From Pseudomaricurvus albidus (GTDB lineage: Bacteria; Pseudomonadota; Gammaproteobacteria; Pseudomonadales; Cellvibrionaceae): a DNA stretch of 64,000 nucleotides. Under the pieces are notes generated by a model. It searched no databases, was not told where the DNA came from, and saw nothing but the letters and a program-made list of their open reading frames with translations. A program made the translations under genes and the position numbers. Where the stretch lies: assembly GCF_018863235.1 (NCBI RefSeq), contig NZ_JAHKRS010000005.1, positions 186,001 to 250,000 on the forward strand, read 5' to 3'. Below are positions 7,537 through 16,900 of this stretch, one piece after another. The first letter of the stretch is position 1; the number at the start of each line of letters is the position of its first letter.

Positions 7537-9527
7537 GAGTTGCGTTGCTCATTTGAGACTCTTTCCAGAGAGACCATCCAGCCACGACGGAAAAACGCCA
7601 GTAACATCAACGCCAGGACCGGAGTCAGCCAGTAGCCACTTTCGGCCCAGCGCGTTTCGTTTTCTCCCCCCCGGACATCAGCAAACTTTGCCGCACTGGC
7701 CAGAGTTTGTACGTCCGAGTCGTCGGCGGTCAAAGGGACGACCCTGGCGCCGGCGGCACGGGCACTGGTTTTGAGTGTATCGAGCTCTTCGCCGGGCAAT
7801 AATGGCGGCAACAGGCGAACATCGGTATTGGACGCATTTCGCCACTGACTCAAAGCCTGAGCTTGTTCAGGGGCAATACTGTCGGTAATCCATAAAATAG
7901 AGCCGCCACCCGCTTTATCGAGAGTGCCATCGGCCAGCCGCAACGCTTGTGCCGCGACATCCCCATCCAGTGGCATCACTTTGGGAGTGAGGGCCTGAGA
8001 GAATGAATCGATAATACCTGCATCACCTGTGGCAGGCATGACGACATGAGCGGTCCCGGAATAGGCGATGAGAGACGTTTTGGCGTTGCCCCGGATTGTC
8101 AGCAGGTCATGAATTTTCTGTGCGGCTCTTTCCTGACGACTGGGTTGGATATCCTCAGTTTCCATGGACGGGGATACCTTCACAACTACAGCAAGCGCGG
8201 CAGTATCATCGGCGAAAGGAGAGGGCACGTGTTTCCAGGTTGGGCCGGCGATAGCCAGTATGCTAATCATCCAGCTGAGCCCTACCCATTCAAGGGGACC
8301 AAAGCGTGAGGCTTTTTGTTCTCCACCCCAGAGATGGTCCAGCAATTGTGGGGCAATAATCCCTCGCCATGCCCGCTGTGTTTCAGTCTGCCGGTGTAAC
8401 AGCCACCATAACAGGGCTGCCGGAATCAGAGCGAGCAGCCATTCCGGACGAATAAAATGAAAGGCAAACGGCAGCAGGCCCGCAGATGCTGCCGAATTTA
8501 GCGTCGCAGATGAGGGGCGATGCGCTTTCGGATGAGATGTCTCTTGAGGGGTTCGTCGTGTGAATAGCAGTCCCGTTGACATATACAGCATTGAGGCCAG
8601 TAGACCTGCAGCCAGGGGCCACCAGTAAACATCACGGCGTGGACGGTGAGAGACTGTTTCAACTTTTCGGGTTTCGATTTTATCCAGTTGATCGTAAATG
8701 GCTTGCAGTTCTTTACCGTCGGACGCGTGAGAATAGATTCCACCGGTACTCGAAGCGACGCGCTTTAGCGTCGTTTCGTCCAGCGCATCTTCGCCAACTG
8801 ACCGAGGGTCACCGACGGCTACGGTGTGGATGACAATTCCTTTGTCCTTGGCAATCCGGGCGGCTTTGTCAGGCGGAACCTGACTGTTGGTGTCATTCCC
8901 ATCGGTTAAGGCAATCAATACACGTTCGCTGACGGTACTGCGATCGAATACATTGATGGCTAATCCCAGGGCGTCGCCAAAAGCCGTTTGTGGACCTGCC
9001 ATTCGGACTCGTGCTTCTTCCAGCAGCTGGCGACAAACCTCCAGATCTTCAGTAAAGGGCGCCTGAACAAAGGCTGCACTGCCAAACAGGATCAGCCCCA
9101 CGCGATCGCCCTGGCGCTTTGCCAGAAAGTCATCCAGCACGGTCTTTACCGCTGAAAGACGATCAACCTCCTTGCCTTGTGGGTCTTTAAAGTCCTGTGT
9201 CTCCATTGAACCGGAAAGATCTACCGCCAACAGCAGATCGCGCACGGGGATCTCTTTGTTGATTGGAGGTTCAATCAATTGGGGGCGGGCAGCGGCAAGG
9301 ATCACGCAAAACCAGCAAAAGCTGATGGTCAGCCAGCGCAGGAAACTGCCCTGAGTGACAGTAGCGCCACGATCAGGTTCGTGGCCGACTAAAGCCGCGA
9401 GACGAGGCAGAAAGGGAACCACCAGGCCGCGGCGGGGCATTCGATATGGGGGAACGAGCCACCAGATGAGCAGAGGCAGGGGTAAAAGCAGCAGTACCCA
9501 AGCGTGTACTAGGGTCAGGTTGTTCAC
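7533..9527 (-). CDS. Fused BatA-BatB protein with two von Willebrand A domains
   Basis: 664 residues, about twice a normal BatA or BatB. The first half has an N-terminal hydrophobic pair, a VWA domain (~95-290) with an intact metal site 'AVDLSGSME' (D103, S105, S107) and 'LTDGND', then a membrane helix (~300-323). The second half repeats the plan: hydrophobic segments (~360-378 and ~412-428), a second VWA domain (~440-600), and a C-terminal helix. In the second VWA the metal-site Asp is replaced: 'VVVKVSPSME' has K450 where Asp is expected. So one VWA probably binds metal and ligand and the other is structural. It overlaps its neighbours by 4 bp on each side. Confidence 0.8.
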   Translation of the reverse strand: MNNLTLVHAWVLLLLPLPLLIWWLVPPYRMPRRGLVVPFLPRLAALVGHEPDRGATVTQGSFLRWLTISFCWFCVILAAARPQLIEPPINKEIPVRDLLLAVDLSGSMETQDFKDPQGKEVDRLSAVKTVLDDFLAKRQGDRVGLILFGSAAFVQAPFTEDLEVCRQLLEEARVRMAGPQTAFGDALGLAINVFDRSTVSERVLIALTDGNDTNSQVPPDKAARIAKDKGIVIHTVAVGDPRSVGEDALDETTLKRVASSTGGIYSHASDGKELQAIYDQLDKIETRKVETVSHRPRRDVYWWPLAAGLLASMLYMSTGLLFTRRTPQETSHPKAHRPSSATLNSAASAGLLPFAFHFIRPEWLLALIPAALLWWLLHRQTETQRAWRGIIAPQLLDHLWGGEQKASRFGPLEWVGLSWMISILAIAGPTWKHVPSPFADDTAALAVVVKVSPSMETEDIQPSRQERAAQKIHDLLTIRGNAKTSLIAYSGTAHVVMPATGDAGIIDSFSQALTPKVMPLDGDVAAQALRLADGTLDKAGGGSILWITDSIAPEQAQALSQWRNASNTDVRLLPPLLPGEELDTLKTSARAAGARVVPLTADDSDVQTLASAAKFADVRGGENETRWAESGYWLTPVLALMLLAFFRRGWMVSLERVSNEQRNS

Positions 9528-10102
9528 ACGACCTCCTTACTGGCAGGTGATTTGCCTGGGGGCAAGGAGGAGGGGGATACCGCTTTGGGTGAACCGGGCA
9601 AGTTCAGTTCAGCGGTACTGTCGTGTTCGCGAATCCATCTGCGAATCTCAGATACCAGTTCAGTGAATTGTGCATGATTCAACGGGTGATCGGTGGTCTG
9701 ATAAATGGCTGACTCGAGAGCCTCGCCATGACCTTTGGTAAAACCTGTACCACCGGTATTGTCGAGAAAGGTAAACCAGGCAGAGCCTGACAGCGTGGCT
9801 ACTTCAGGACGAGGGAAGGCCGTCAGGGCCGTTCTCTTCAGTAGCACGGACATATTGCATATTGCTTCGTACTGCTTGTCAGACGCTGCTGCGAGTGTTT
9901 CCAGACGCGCGAGTTCTGACAGCGCTTCGTGACGATAGCGGTTTTGCTGCCGATGGATGATCATCCAGACCAGTCCCGTAAGAACCAGCAACGATATGAC
10001 CGCCAGCACCCCAATCCAGCCCGGTGCCGGCGGCCAGAATGGCGCAGGTGCAGCTGTGATAATGTCGTGCAGCAGGTCCAGGCTTGTGGGATCTTTCTTC
10101 AT
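9524..10102 (-). CDS. DUF4381 family membrane protein
   Basis: 192 residues. A single membrane helix near residues 28-49 ('WIGVLAVISLLVLTGLVWMI') is followed by a cytoplasmic helical region ('RYRHEALSELARLE'). The placement between the DUF58 gene and the VWA gene, and the short N-terminus ending 'PAPFWPPAPGW' before the helix, are characteristic of DUF4381. Function unknown; probably part of the MoxR/VWA membrane assembly. Overlaps of 4 bp on both sides indicate tight co-expression. Confidence 0.75.
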   Translation of the reverse strand: MKKDPTSLDLLHDIITAAPAPFWPPAPGWIGVLAVISLLVLTGLVWMIIHRQQNRYRHEALSELARLETLAAASDKQYEAICNMSVLLKRTALTAFPRPEVATLSGSAWFTFLDNTGGTGFTKGHGEALESAIYQTTDHPLNHAQFTELVSEIRRWIREHDSTAELNLPGSPKAVSPSSLPPGKSPASKEVV

Positions 10103-11037
10103 CGTGGACGTACACCCAATCCTCGACGGATTTGCTCAGTGACTTCTTCGGCGGTACTTAATGGAATGACCGGTGTTTCCCGTTGCAGCAAAAACTGACG
10201 GCCACGGTTGCGTGAACTGGCAAAATCTTCGCGAAATCTATCTTGCAGACTGGTTTGGGCGGTATCAACTTCCAGTTGGTACTGGCCGTCTTCAAACACC
10301 AGTGGCCCTGCGCTGGGTAGCTCTCCCTCGAGCGGATCGTGTACAAAGCCGAACAGCACATCATTGTGTCGGGCAATACGGGTGATCAGATGTCGGGTTT
10401 CCTCATTCTGCCCCACACCATCACTGATGATACACACGAGACAGTCGTGTTTTGCCAATCGGTCACATCGACGCAGAGCTTCGTTAAACATCTGCGGATT
10501 GCTTCGGGTACCGTTTTTTACGGAGAGTAAATGATTTTGTTCGACGATAGCGTGGAGAATACGCATCACTGCAGAATGACTGCGTTGTGGTCTTACCTCG
10601 ACGATATCGCTGTCATTGAAGATCAGTGCTCCAACTCTGTCTTGCTGAGCGAGTACACGCCATGCTCCCAAAGCCGCAGCCTGGGCAGCAGTGACCGACT
10701 TCATTTGTTTAACACTGCCAAAAAACATCGTAATACGCTGGTCAACCACGAAAAGCGTCGTGCGCTCCCGTTCTTCGGTGTAGACCCGACTGTGGGTTTT
10801 GCGGGTGCGAGCTGTCACCTTCCAGTCAATTTGACGAATATCATCACCGACCTGATATTGCCGGATCTCTTCAAAATTTAATCCGCGGCCACGCAGTCGT
10901 GAGCTGTGGCGGCCGGCCAGTTGAGAATGCACCGGTTGTCTGGGCAAAAAGCTAAAGCCCGAGGCGCGAGGGCGCATGGCAACCAGATCATCCAGCTGAA
11001 CGTAAGCGCCTTGTTGGTCGGCAGCGTAATCGGTCAT
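10099..11037 (-). CDS. DUF58 family protein
   Basis: 312 residues, soluble, starting 'MTDYAADQQGAYVQLDDLVAMR'. The family hallmark 'EEIRQYQVGDDIRQIDWKVT' with the following 'RVYTEERERTT' is present near residues 55-90. The C-terminal part has a VWA-like fold ('LFVVDQ', 'CLVCIISDG'). DUF58 proteins nearly always accompany MoxR ATPases and are thought to be clients or partners, but no activity is known. It overlaps moxR and the DUF4381 gene by 4 bp. Confidence 0.85.
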   Translation of the reverse strand: MTDYAADQQGAYVQLDDLVAMRPRASGFSFLPRQPVHSQLAGRHSSRLRGRGLNFEEIRQYQVGDDIRQIDWKVTARTRKTHSRVYTEERERTTLFVVDQRITMFFGSVKQMKSVTAAQAAALGAWRVLAQQDRVGALIFNDSDIVEVRPQRSHSAVMRILHAIVEQNHLLSVKNGTRSNPQMFNEALRRCDRLAKHDCLVCIISDGVGQNEETRHLITRIARHNDVLFGFVHDPLEGELPSAGPLVFEDGQYQLEVDTAQTSLQDRFREDFASSRNRGRQFLLQRETPVIPLSTAEEVTEQIRRGLGVRPR

Positions 11038-12002
11038 GCAATAGCAACCTGGGCCAGGACTTCGTTAAGTACCTTGTCCCGTGTGATGCCTTCTGCTTCT
11101 GCTTCGTAGCTCAGAATAATCCGGTGACGCAGGCAGGCATGAGCGACCGCTTTCACGTCGTCAGGGGTTGCTGCTGAACGGCCATCCAACCATGCGTGTG
11201 CACGAGCAGCACGGTCCAGAGCCAGCGTGCCGCGAGGGCTGGCACCAACGTGAATCCACTGGGACAGGGGAGAGTTTGTATATTCAGCCGGACGCCGGGT
11301 GGCTGCAATGATCGCCACAATATAGCGTTCGACAGCATCGGAAACCTGAACATCCAGCACTTCCTTCCGTGCATCCAGAACCGCCTGAGCGGGGATTTCA
11401 TCGTGTTGTTCCGTAGAGGCCCCGGAATCTTCACCGCGCACCAGACGCAGGATTTTTCGCTCGTCCTCGTCGCTGGAGTAGTCGACGTACACATGAAGCA
11501 GAAAGCGGTCCATTTGTGCTTCGGGCAGAGGGTAGGTGCCTTCCTGCTCAATGGGATTCTGAGTCGCAAGGACCAGAAACAGCTCAGGTAGGGGATGGGT
11601 TTTACCGGTGACAGTGACCTGACGCTCTTCCATGGCTTCAAGCAGTGCCGACTGGGCTTTGGCCGGTGCACGATTGATTTCATCCGCCAAAATCAGGTTG
11701 CCAAAGACTGGCCCTGGCTGAAACTGAAATTTGTCAGTGGATGCATCGCCAATATAGATCTCGGTGCCGGTAATATCGCTGGGAAGCAAGTCAGGGGTGA
11801 ACTGAATTCGGCTGAACTCGCTCTCCAGATTGGCTGCCAGCATTTTGATGGTGCGGGTTTTGGCCAACCCTGGCAGTCCTTCTAGCAGAACGTGGCCATT
11901 GGCCAGCAAGGCGATCAATAATTGTTCGATGACACCCTCTTGGCCCACAACCGTTGCGGCAAGACGTTGGCGAAGATCAAAAATCTGTTCGTGTGTACTC
12001 AT
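11034..12002 (-). CDS. moxR: MoxR-family AAA+ ATPase
   Basis: 322 residues, first gene of the minus-strand operon. Walker A 'GLPGLAKTRT' (near residue 40), Walker B and following helix 'LADEINRAPAKAQSALLEAM', and sensor 1 'LATQNPIEQEGTYPLPEAQ' are clear MoxR signatures; the lid domain follows ('VGASPRGTLALDRAARA'). MoxR ATPases act as chaperone-like factors that activate VWA-containing partners, here presumably the fused BatA-BatB and the DUF58 protein. Its promoter should lie in the 423-bp gap to the right. Confidence 0.9.
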   Translation of the reverse strand: MSTHEQIFDLRQRLAATVVGQEGVIEQLLIALLANGHVLLEGLPGLAKTRTIKMLAANLESEFSRIQFTPDLLPSDITGTEIYIGDASTDKFQFQPGPVFGNLILADEINRAPAKAQSALLEAMEERQVTVTGKTHPLPELFLVLATQNPIEQEGTYPLPEAQMDRFLLHVYVDYSSDEDERKILRLVRGEDSGASTEQHDEIPAQAVLDARKEVLDVQVSDAVERYIVAIIAATRRPAEYTNSPLSQWIHVGASPRGTLALDRAARAHAWLDGRSAATPDDVKAVAHACLRHRIILSYEAEAEGITRDKVLNEVLAQVAIA

Positions 12003-12425
12003 ATTGATTAACCGGCGATGATGAATTGAGACTGTCTGCAGGGAATTGTAGCTACGGATACTCGAGGACTCTACCTTTCGTGTCTAAAGACTTGTTAACA
12101 GTTCTGGATTTGTGAGAGACCTTTGTGTAATCGGATGTACTAGGGATGTAGCCAATAAGCCTATTTTTATTGCTTGTTAAATTACACCAGCAGGGGCAGG
12201 CCGGGTTTCAATTGAATACTGTAGATCAGTTTTTTGAGATGGTGTGACAAAAATTGGATGTTTTTTGTGACATTGATGAGATGGCCAAACTGCTCTTGAG
12301 AGCCAAGGCATCGTGGTGGGAAATCGCTGACAGGTTCTACTTGATTACTCTGGTTCAAATTTTAAAGCATAAAATTTGAACCAGAGTAATCGCAGAGGCT
12401 GATAATACCCCAATGATATGTCGAT
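12003..12425. other. Intergenic region between moxR and the RND operon
   Basis: 423 bp without a convincing gene. It must hold the moxR promoter (reading left) and the end of the RND transcript. It is AT-richer than its surroundings, and its only striking element is the perfect inverted repeat at 12343-12391. Confidence 0.6.
12343..12391. repeat. Perfect 22-bp inverted repeat with 5-nt loop
   Basis: The left arm (12343-12364) begins GATTACTCTGG; the right arm (12370-12391) is its exact reverse complement, with the spacer AAGCA. It starts 34 bp beyond the stop of the RND pump gene, so the transcript would form a very stable hairpin there. No T-run follows on the minus strand, so this is not a standard intrinsic terminator. 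It could be a 3'-end stabiliser, a bidirectional transcription block or a remnant of a small mobile repeat. Confidence 0.85.
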
Positions 12426-15400
12426 CTAATTGGGGCTGGTAACCAGTATTTCAGAAGGTTTACCGGAAAGCTTTTGTTTCAGTTCCCAGGCGATCAGGTA
12501 ATTGATGGGGACCAAGAGCAAGGTCACAAAAGTGGCAAACAGAATACCGAAACCCAATGAGACAGCCATGGGTATCAGGAATTGTGCCTGAGTGCTGCTT
12601 TCAAATAGCAGCGGCACCAACCCCATGAACGTTGTCATGGAGGTGAGAATGACCGGGCGAAAGCGGGCGGCACCGGCCATTTGAATGGCTTCCAGAGGCT
12701 CAATACCTTTCCTTCGCTGCTGGTTAATAAAGTCTACCAGTACCAGGCTGTCATTGACCAAAACCCCGACCAGCGCCAGGATTCCGAGAATGCTGAAAAT
12801 CGTCAAATCGATGCCCATCAACCAGTGGCCGATAAAGGCACCGATGGTTCCAAAGGGAATGATGGACATCACGATCAAGGGTTGACCATAGGATTTAAAC
12901 GGAATTGCCAGCAGGGTATAGATGGCAAAGACCACAAAACCAAGGCCATAAGCCAGGCTCTTGAAGGAGTCTGCCTGTTCGCGGGCTTCACCTTCCAGAG
13001 AATAGGAAACACCCGGGTACTGCAGCAAAGACTGATCGAGAAACTCTTGCATATCCGCATTGATAACCGTCATGTTGGCGACACTCTTGTCGATGTCGCC
13101 GATAACGCTCAGTGTGCGTTTCAGGTCATTGCGATAGATGGTCGTGGGGCTGGTGTCCGGGATCAGTTCAACGATTTGTGCTACCGGAATGCTGCGGCCA
13201 TCGTTGGTACGGATTCGGAAATCCTGCAGGTTGGCAATGGCTTCTCGCTCCTGCAGCGGGAAGCGAACCATAACGCGAACATCATCACGACCACGCTGAA
13301 TGCGCTGTGCCTCATAACCATAGAAGGCTTCCCGAACCTGACGTATTACGTCGGATTCATTGAGGCCCAGTGCGTAAGCCTGTGGTTTGAGCTTGATGCG
13401 CAGTTCCTGTTTGCCCTCTGCAAGGCTGTCGGTGATGTCGAAGACGCCTTTGTGTTTGGCCAGCTGCACTTTCACCAGCTCAGCAACTTTTTGCAGGTCG
13501 TCCATATTGTTACCGCTGAGTTGTATGTCTATCGGATTACCAACGTGCATAATCTCGGAGCGGAAGGCGATTTCTTCGGCGCCGGGGATTTCACCGATCA
13601 GATTGCGCCATTTGCTGACAATTTCCCGGTTCGACGTCTGAACGTGCCTTTCTTCGGGCGGCACAATTTCGATGCGCACACGACCGTTGCCTGTGCCCCG
13701 TTGTCCACGGCCGGCATTACCGGTTGACGAAAGGATATTCATAATTATGGAATCGCCGGTTTCCGGATCCCGAAACTCATTTTTCAGCGTGATGGCTGCT
13801 TCCGTCATGCGCTCGATATAGCGATCGGTGACTTCAAAAGGCGTGCCGGTAGGCATCACCAGAGAGACGGTGATGGTCTCTGATTCCAGCCTCGGGAAAA
13901 ACACAAAGCGTGTCCAGCCGCTGCTGACCAGAGAGATAATAATTAACAGCACACCCACAAAGACAGAAATTGTGGCATAGCGATTTTTCAGACAGTGTTC
14001 GAGCAGGGGCTGATAATAACGCAGGACAAATTCTTCAAAGCTGCTGGCGACATTCTGTTGCCACTGGCTCAATCGATTGGTAGAGCGTTTCTTACCCACC
14101 GACAGGTATTTCAGGTGGGCGGGTAAGACGAACTTGGATTCGATCAGAGAAAACAGCAGGATTGGAATAATCACCACGGCAATATTCTGAAACATCACCC
14201 CGCGAGGGCCTTCGATCATGGTCATCGGGATAAACGCAGCCACGGTGGTCAGTACACCAAATGTCACGGGGGCGGCGACTTCTTTGGTACCCTCAATTGC
14301 AGCGTATTCACCGTCTTCTGCATTCTGCAGATGTCGATAGACATTTTCACCGGTGACAATGGCGTCATCCACGACAATACCGAGTACGAGGATAAAGCCG
14401 AACAGGCTCATCTGATTGAGGGTGATGCCGAAAAAGGGCATGGCGATAAAGGCACCCATAAAACTCACCGGGATGCCAATAAAGACCCACAAAGCAACAG
14501 AAGGCCTGAGAAACAACGTCAGTAACGCCAGTACCAGAATACCCCCTTGTATGGCGCTGGTGGTGAGGGTTTTTAAACGCCCCTTTACCATTTTGGATTT
14601 GTCTCTCCAGGTGGATAGTTCCAGTCCCAGAGGCAGTCTGTCCTGTTGCTCAGCAACATAATCCTTAACTTTGGTGGCTACATCAATGGCGCTTTGGTTG
14701 CCGACGCGAAACACTTCGATCATTGCAGCAGGGCGGCCATTGAATCGGCTGAGCATGGGATCTTCAGTAAAGGCGTCTTTGACTGTTGCCAGGTCGCCAA
14801 CTCGTACAATGCTGCCGTCGGCGCGCGTGGCTACGACAATATTTTCAAATTCAGGACGATTGTAAGCCTGTCCTTTGAGGCGAATCAGAACTTCGCCACC
14901 CGAGGTTTTTACATTGCCAGCGGACAAATCCAGAGAGCTGTTGTTGATCGCATTGGCTACGTCGGACAATTGCAGATTGTACTGTCGCAGCCGATCCTGA
15001 GGCACTTCAATAGAGATTTCATAATCCCGTACATCGTCCAGTTCTACCTGGGTAATGCCCGGTATGCTCAGCAGGTCGTCGCGTACACGTTCGGCCTGCT
15101 GGCGAATTTCTTTTTCGCTCAGATTGCCGGCTACGGCGACACTGATGACATCGCGTGTCCAAATGTCGAGGCTGATAACGGGCTTTTCCGCTTCAGAGGG
15201 AAACGTATTGATCGCATCCACGCGGGTTTTGACATCATTAAGCAGCTCCCGAGGGTCGTAACCACTCTCCACTTCGATGTCGACGGAAGCACTGCCCTCA
15301 CTGGAGCGACTACTGATCTTTTTAATGCCTTCGAGATCCTGAATCGCTTCTTCTACGCGAATGGCTACCGACTGTTCGGCTTCTTCCGGAGTAGAACCGC

Positions 15401-15551
15401 GCAGTGAGACGTCGACGGCAATACGATCAGAACCCATGGTGGGGAAAATTTCCAGAGGGATACGTGTCTGCAGGGACATGATGCCCAGAAACAGCAGTGT
15501 CACCATCAATAAATTTGCGGCGACGTGGTTGCGGGTAAACCAGGCAATCAT
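12426..15551 (-). CDS. RND efflux pump, inner-membrane permease (HAE-1/AcrB superfamily)
   Basis: 1041 residues with the family plan: a first membrane helix ('LLMVTLLFLGIMSLQTRIPLE'), a large periplasmic loop, a helix cluster, a second large loop, and a second cluster. The proton-relay Asp pair is present in 'GIVVDDAIVTGEN' near residue 394, and 'EVFRVGNQSAIDVA' and 'GLVPLLFESSTQAQF' are typical conserved stretches. It should expel amphiphilic compounds driven by proton influx. Its start overlaps the adaptor gene by 4 bp. The exact substrate class cannot be read from sequence; it looks closer to the MdtB/VmeI-like group than to AcrB itself. Confidence 0.9.
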   Translation of the reverse strand: MIAWFTRNHVAANLLMVTLLFLGIMSLQTRIPLEIFPTMGSDRIAVDVSLRGSTPEEAEQSVAIRVEEAIQDLEGIKKISSRSSEGSASVDIEVESGYDPRELLNDVKTRVDAINTFPSEAEKPVISLDIWTRDVISVAVAGNLSEKEIRQQAERVRDDLLSIPGITQVELDDVRDYEISIEVPQDRLRQYNLQLSDVANAINNSSLDLSAGNVKTSGGEVLIRLKGQAYNRPEFENIVVATRADGSIVRVGDLATVKDAFTEDPMLSRFNGRPAAMIEVFRVGNQSAIDVATKVKDYVAEQQDRLPLGLELSTWRDKSKMVKGRLKTLTTSAIQGGILVLALLTLFLRPSVALWVFIGIPVSFMGAFIAMPFFGITLNQMSLFGFILVLGIVVDDAIVTGENVYRHLQNAEDGEYAAIEGTKEVAAPVTFGVLTTVAAFIPMTMIEGPRGVMFQNIAVVIIPILLFSLIESKFVLPAHLKYLSVGKKRSTNRLSQWQQNVASSFEEFVLRYYQPLLEHCLKNRYATISVFVGVLLIIISLVSSGWTRFVFFPRLESETITVSLVMPTGTPFEVTDRYIERMTEAAITLKNEFRDPETGDSIIMNILSSTGNAGRGQRGTGNGRVRIEIVPPEERHVQTSNREIVSKWRNLIGEIPGAEEIAFRSEIMHVGNPIDIQLSGNNMDDLQKVAELVKVQLAKHKGVFDITDSLAEGKQELRIKLKPQAYALGLNESDVIRQVREAFYGYEAQRIQRGRDDVRVMVRFPLQEREAIANLQDFRIRTNDGRSIPVAQIVELIPDTSPTTIYRNDLKRTLSVIGDIDKSVANMTVINADMQEFLDQSLLQYPGVSYSLEGEAREQADSFKSLAYGLGFVVFAIYTLLAIPFKSYGQPLIVMSIIPFGTIGAFIGHWLMGIDLTIFSILGILALVGVLVNDSLVLVDFINQQRRKGIEPLEAIQMAGAARFRPVILTSMTTFMGLVPLLFESSTQAQFLIPMAVSLGFGILFATFVTLLLVPINYLIAWELKQKLSGKPSEILVTSPN

Positions 15552-16804
15552 GGGTTTTGTCTCGTTAAGTTGGCAGCGTCGGTAGCGGAAGTCTGAGGCA
15601 AACCATCGGTATCATGCTCGGCGGTTTGTGTGTTGTCTTTGTCCTTAATGACGCTTACCTGTGTTCCGCTGGTAACTTGCCCCAATGGCGAGACAATCAG
15701 TTCGCTGCCAGGATTCAGGCCTTCAAGGATCACCGCCTCCTGTGGTGTTTGAAAACTGAGGCTGATGTTTCTGCGTTGCAGGGCGCCATCTTCAATGACA
15801 AACAGGTAACTGCCCTGATAGATGCTGTTGGCGGGTACGACCAGGGCGTCTTCAATGGTTTTCCCCTGGATCTGTGCTGTGACGTACTGGCCAATCTTGA
15901 GAGGGGCCTTATCTTTTTGCGTCACGGCAAACGGATCCTGAATTTGGGCAATGACATAGAGTTGGTAACTGTTTTCATCGATCGCCGCTTCGGTGCGGAC
16001 AATCTTCCCTTGCCATTTCTCATGTACGCCGAGATCGCTGAGGATTGTGACATTGGGGTATGCTTCAGGATCAACGGGCTGGCCGCGATAGTTTTCCGGC
16101 AGGTCGATCAGTGCCAGTTCGCTGTTTTTCAGCGGGAGACGGATCTCTACAACATCTGTGGCAAATATCTCCGCCAGTTCGGTACTGCCATTCACATACT
16201 GGCCAAGATCTACCATGGTGGATTTAACCCGGCCATTAAAGGGGGCACGAATGCGAGTGCGCTCCAGATCGAGCTGTGCTTTTTCGTAGTTGGCCTGGGC
16301 AGAAAACAGCTTCGCTTCGGCTGCAGCAAGTTGCGGTTTACGCAACACCAGATCCGTGGCTTTTTCACCGTCGCCCAGTCGTTGCCAGTCTTTCAGTGCC
16401 TGTCGGGCTCGGGCTTTCTCTTCTTCGAGGGAGAGTTTGGCCTGCAGCATTTCAGCCTGCGCCACTTTTACTGCGGTCTGATAATCACGGTCGTCGATAC
16501 GGATTAAAATGTCTCCCTCATTGAAGAAGCCGCCATCGCGAAAAATAGGGTTGACCTCGGTAATGACTCCACTGACCTGAGCCACCAACAGGCTTTGGGT
16601 TCGGGGTTGTACGGTACCAAAGCTGGAAAGCTGGTATTGATATCGGGTGGGCTCGATTACCTGACTGCTGACTTTCAGGACAGGCTTGCCCATTGGGGCG
16701 GGGCGCGACGAACTGGGACCGTTGTTGGAAATAATAAAAGCCAGCAGGGCAAAACCGCCGAGAATGGCTGCTGAGAGGATCAGTTGTTTTGGTTTGACAT
16801 GCAT
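15548..16804 (-). CDS. RND efflux periplasmic adaptor (membrane fusion protein)
   Basis: 418 residues. An N-terminal membrane anchor ('LILSAAILGGFALLAFIISNN') is followed by the lipoyl half-motif 'LVAQVSGVITEVNPIFRDGG', a helical hairpin (~110-190, Glu/Ala/Lys-rich), the second lipoyl half 'TRIRAPFNGRVKSTMVDLGQ', and a beta-barrel part ending in 'ALVVPANSIYQGSYLFVIEDG'. It would bridge the pump to the outer-membrane factor. The tail after ~385 is hydrophilic and Thr/Asp-rich. Its stop overlaps the pump start by 4 bp; 96 bp separate it from the outer-membrane gene upstream. Confidence 0.9.
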   Translation of the reverse strand: MHVKPKQLILSAAILGGFALLAFIISNNGPSSSRPAPMGKPVLKVSSQVIEPTRYQYQLSSFGTVQPRTQSLLVAQVSGVITEVNPIFRDGGFFNEGDILIRIDDRDYQTAVKVAQAEMLQAKLSLEEEKARARQALKDWQRLGDGEKATDLVLRKPQLAAAEAKLFSAQANYEKAQLDLERTRIRAPFNGRVKSTMVDLGQYVNGSTELAEIFATDVVEIRLPLKNSELALIDLPENYRGQPVDPEAYPNVTILSDLGVHEKWQGKIVRTEAAIDENSYQLYVIAQIQDPFAVTQKDKAPLKIGQYVTAQIQGKTIEDALVVPANSIYQGSYLFVIEDGALQRRNISLSFQTPQEAVILEGLNPGSELIVSPLGQVTSGTQVSVIKDKDNTQTAEHDTDGLPQTSATDAANLTRQNP

Positions 16805-16900
16805 GTCGCGTGTATCTCAATAAATGTTAGTTTGCCGGTCAGTAATGATTCGTCATTACACTATTCGTCGTAGCCGATCTGTCGGCCGTTGAACCGTTGG

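Noticed and set aside
12681-13727. Long open frame (348 codons) on the plus strand
   Set aside because: It lies wholly antisense inside the RND pump gene, whose motifs and length are clear; its translation has no recognisable domain.
14646-16507. Two plus-strand open frames (253 and 297 codons)
   Set aside because: Both are antisense to the RND pump and adaptor genes; no ribosome-binding sites or family motifs.
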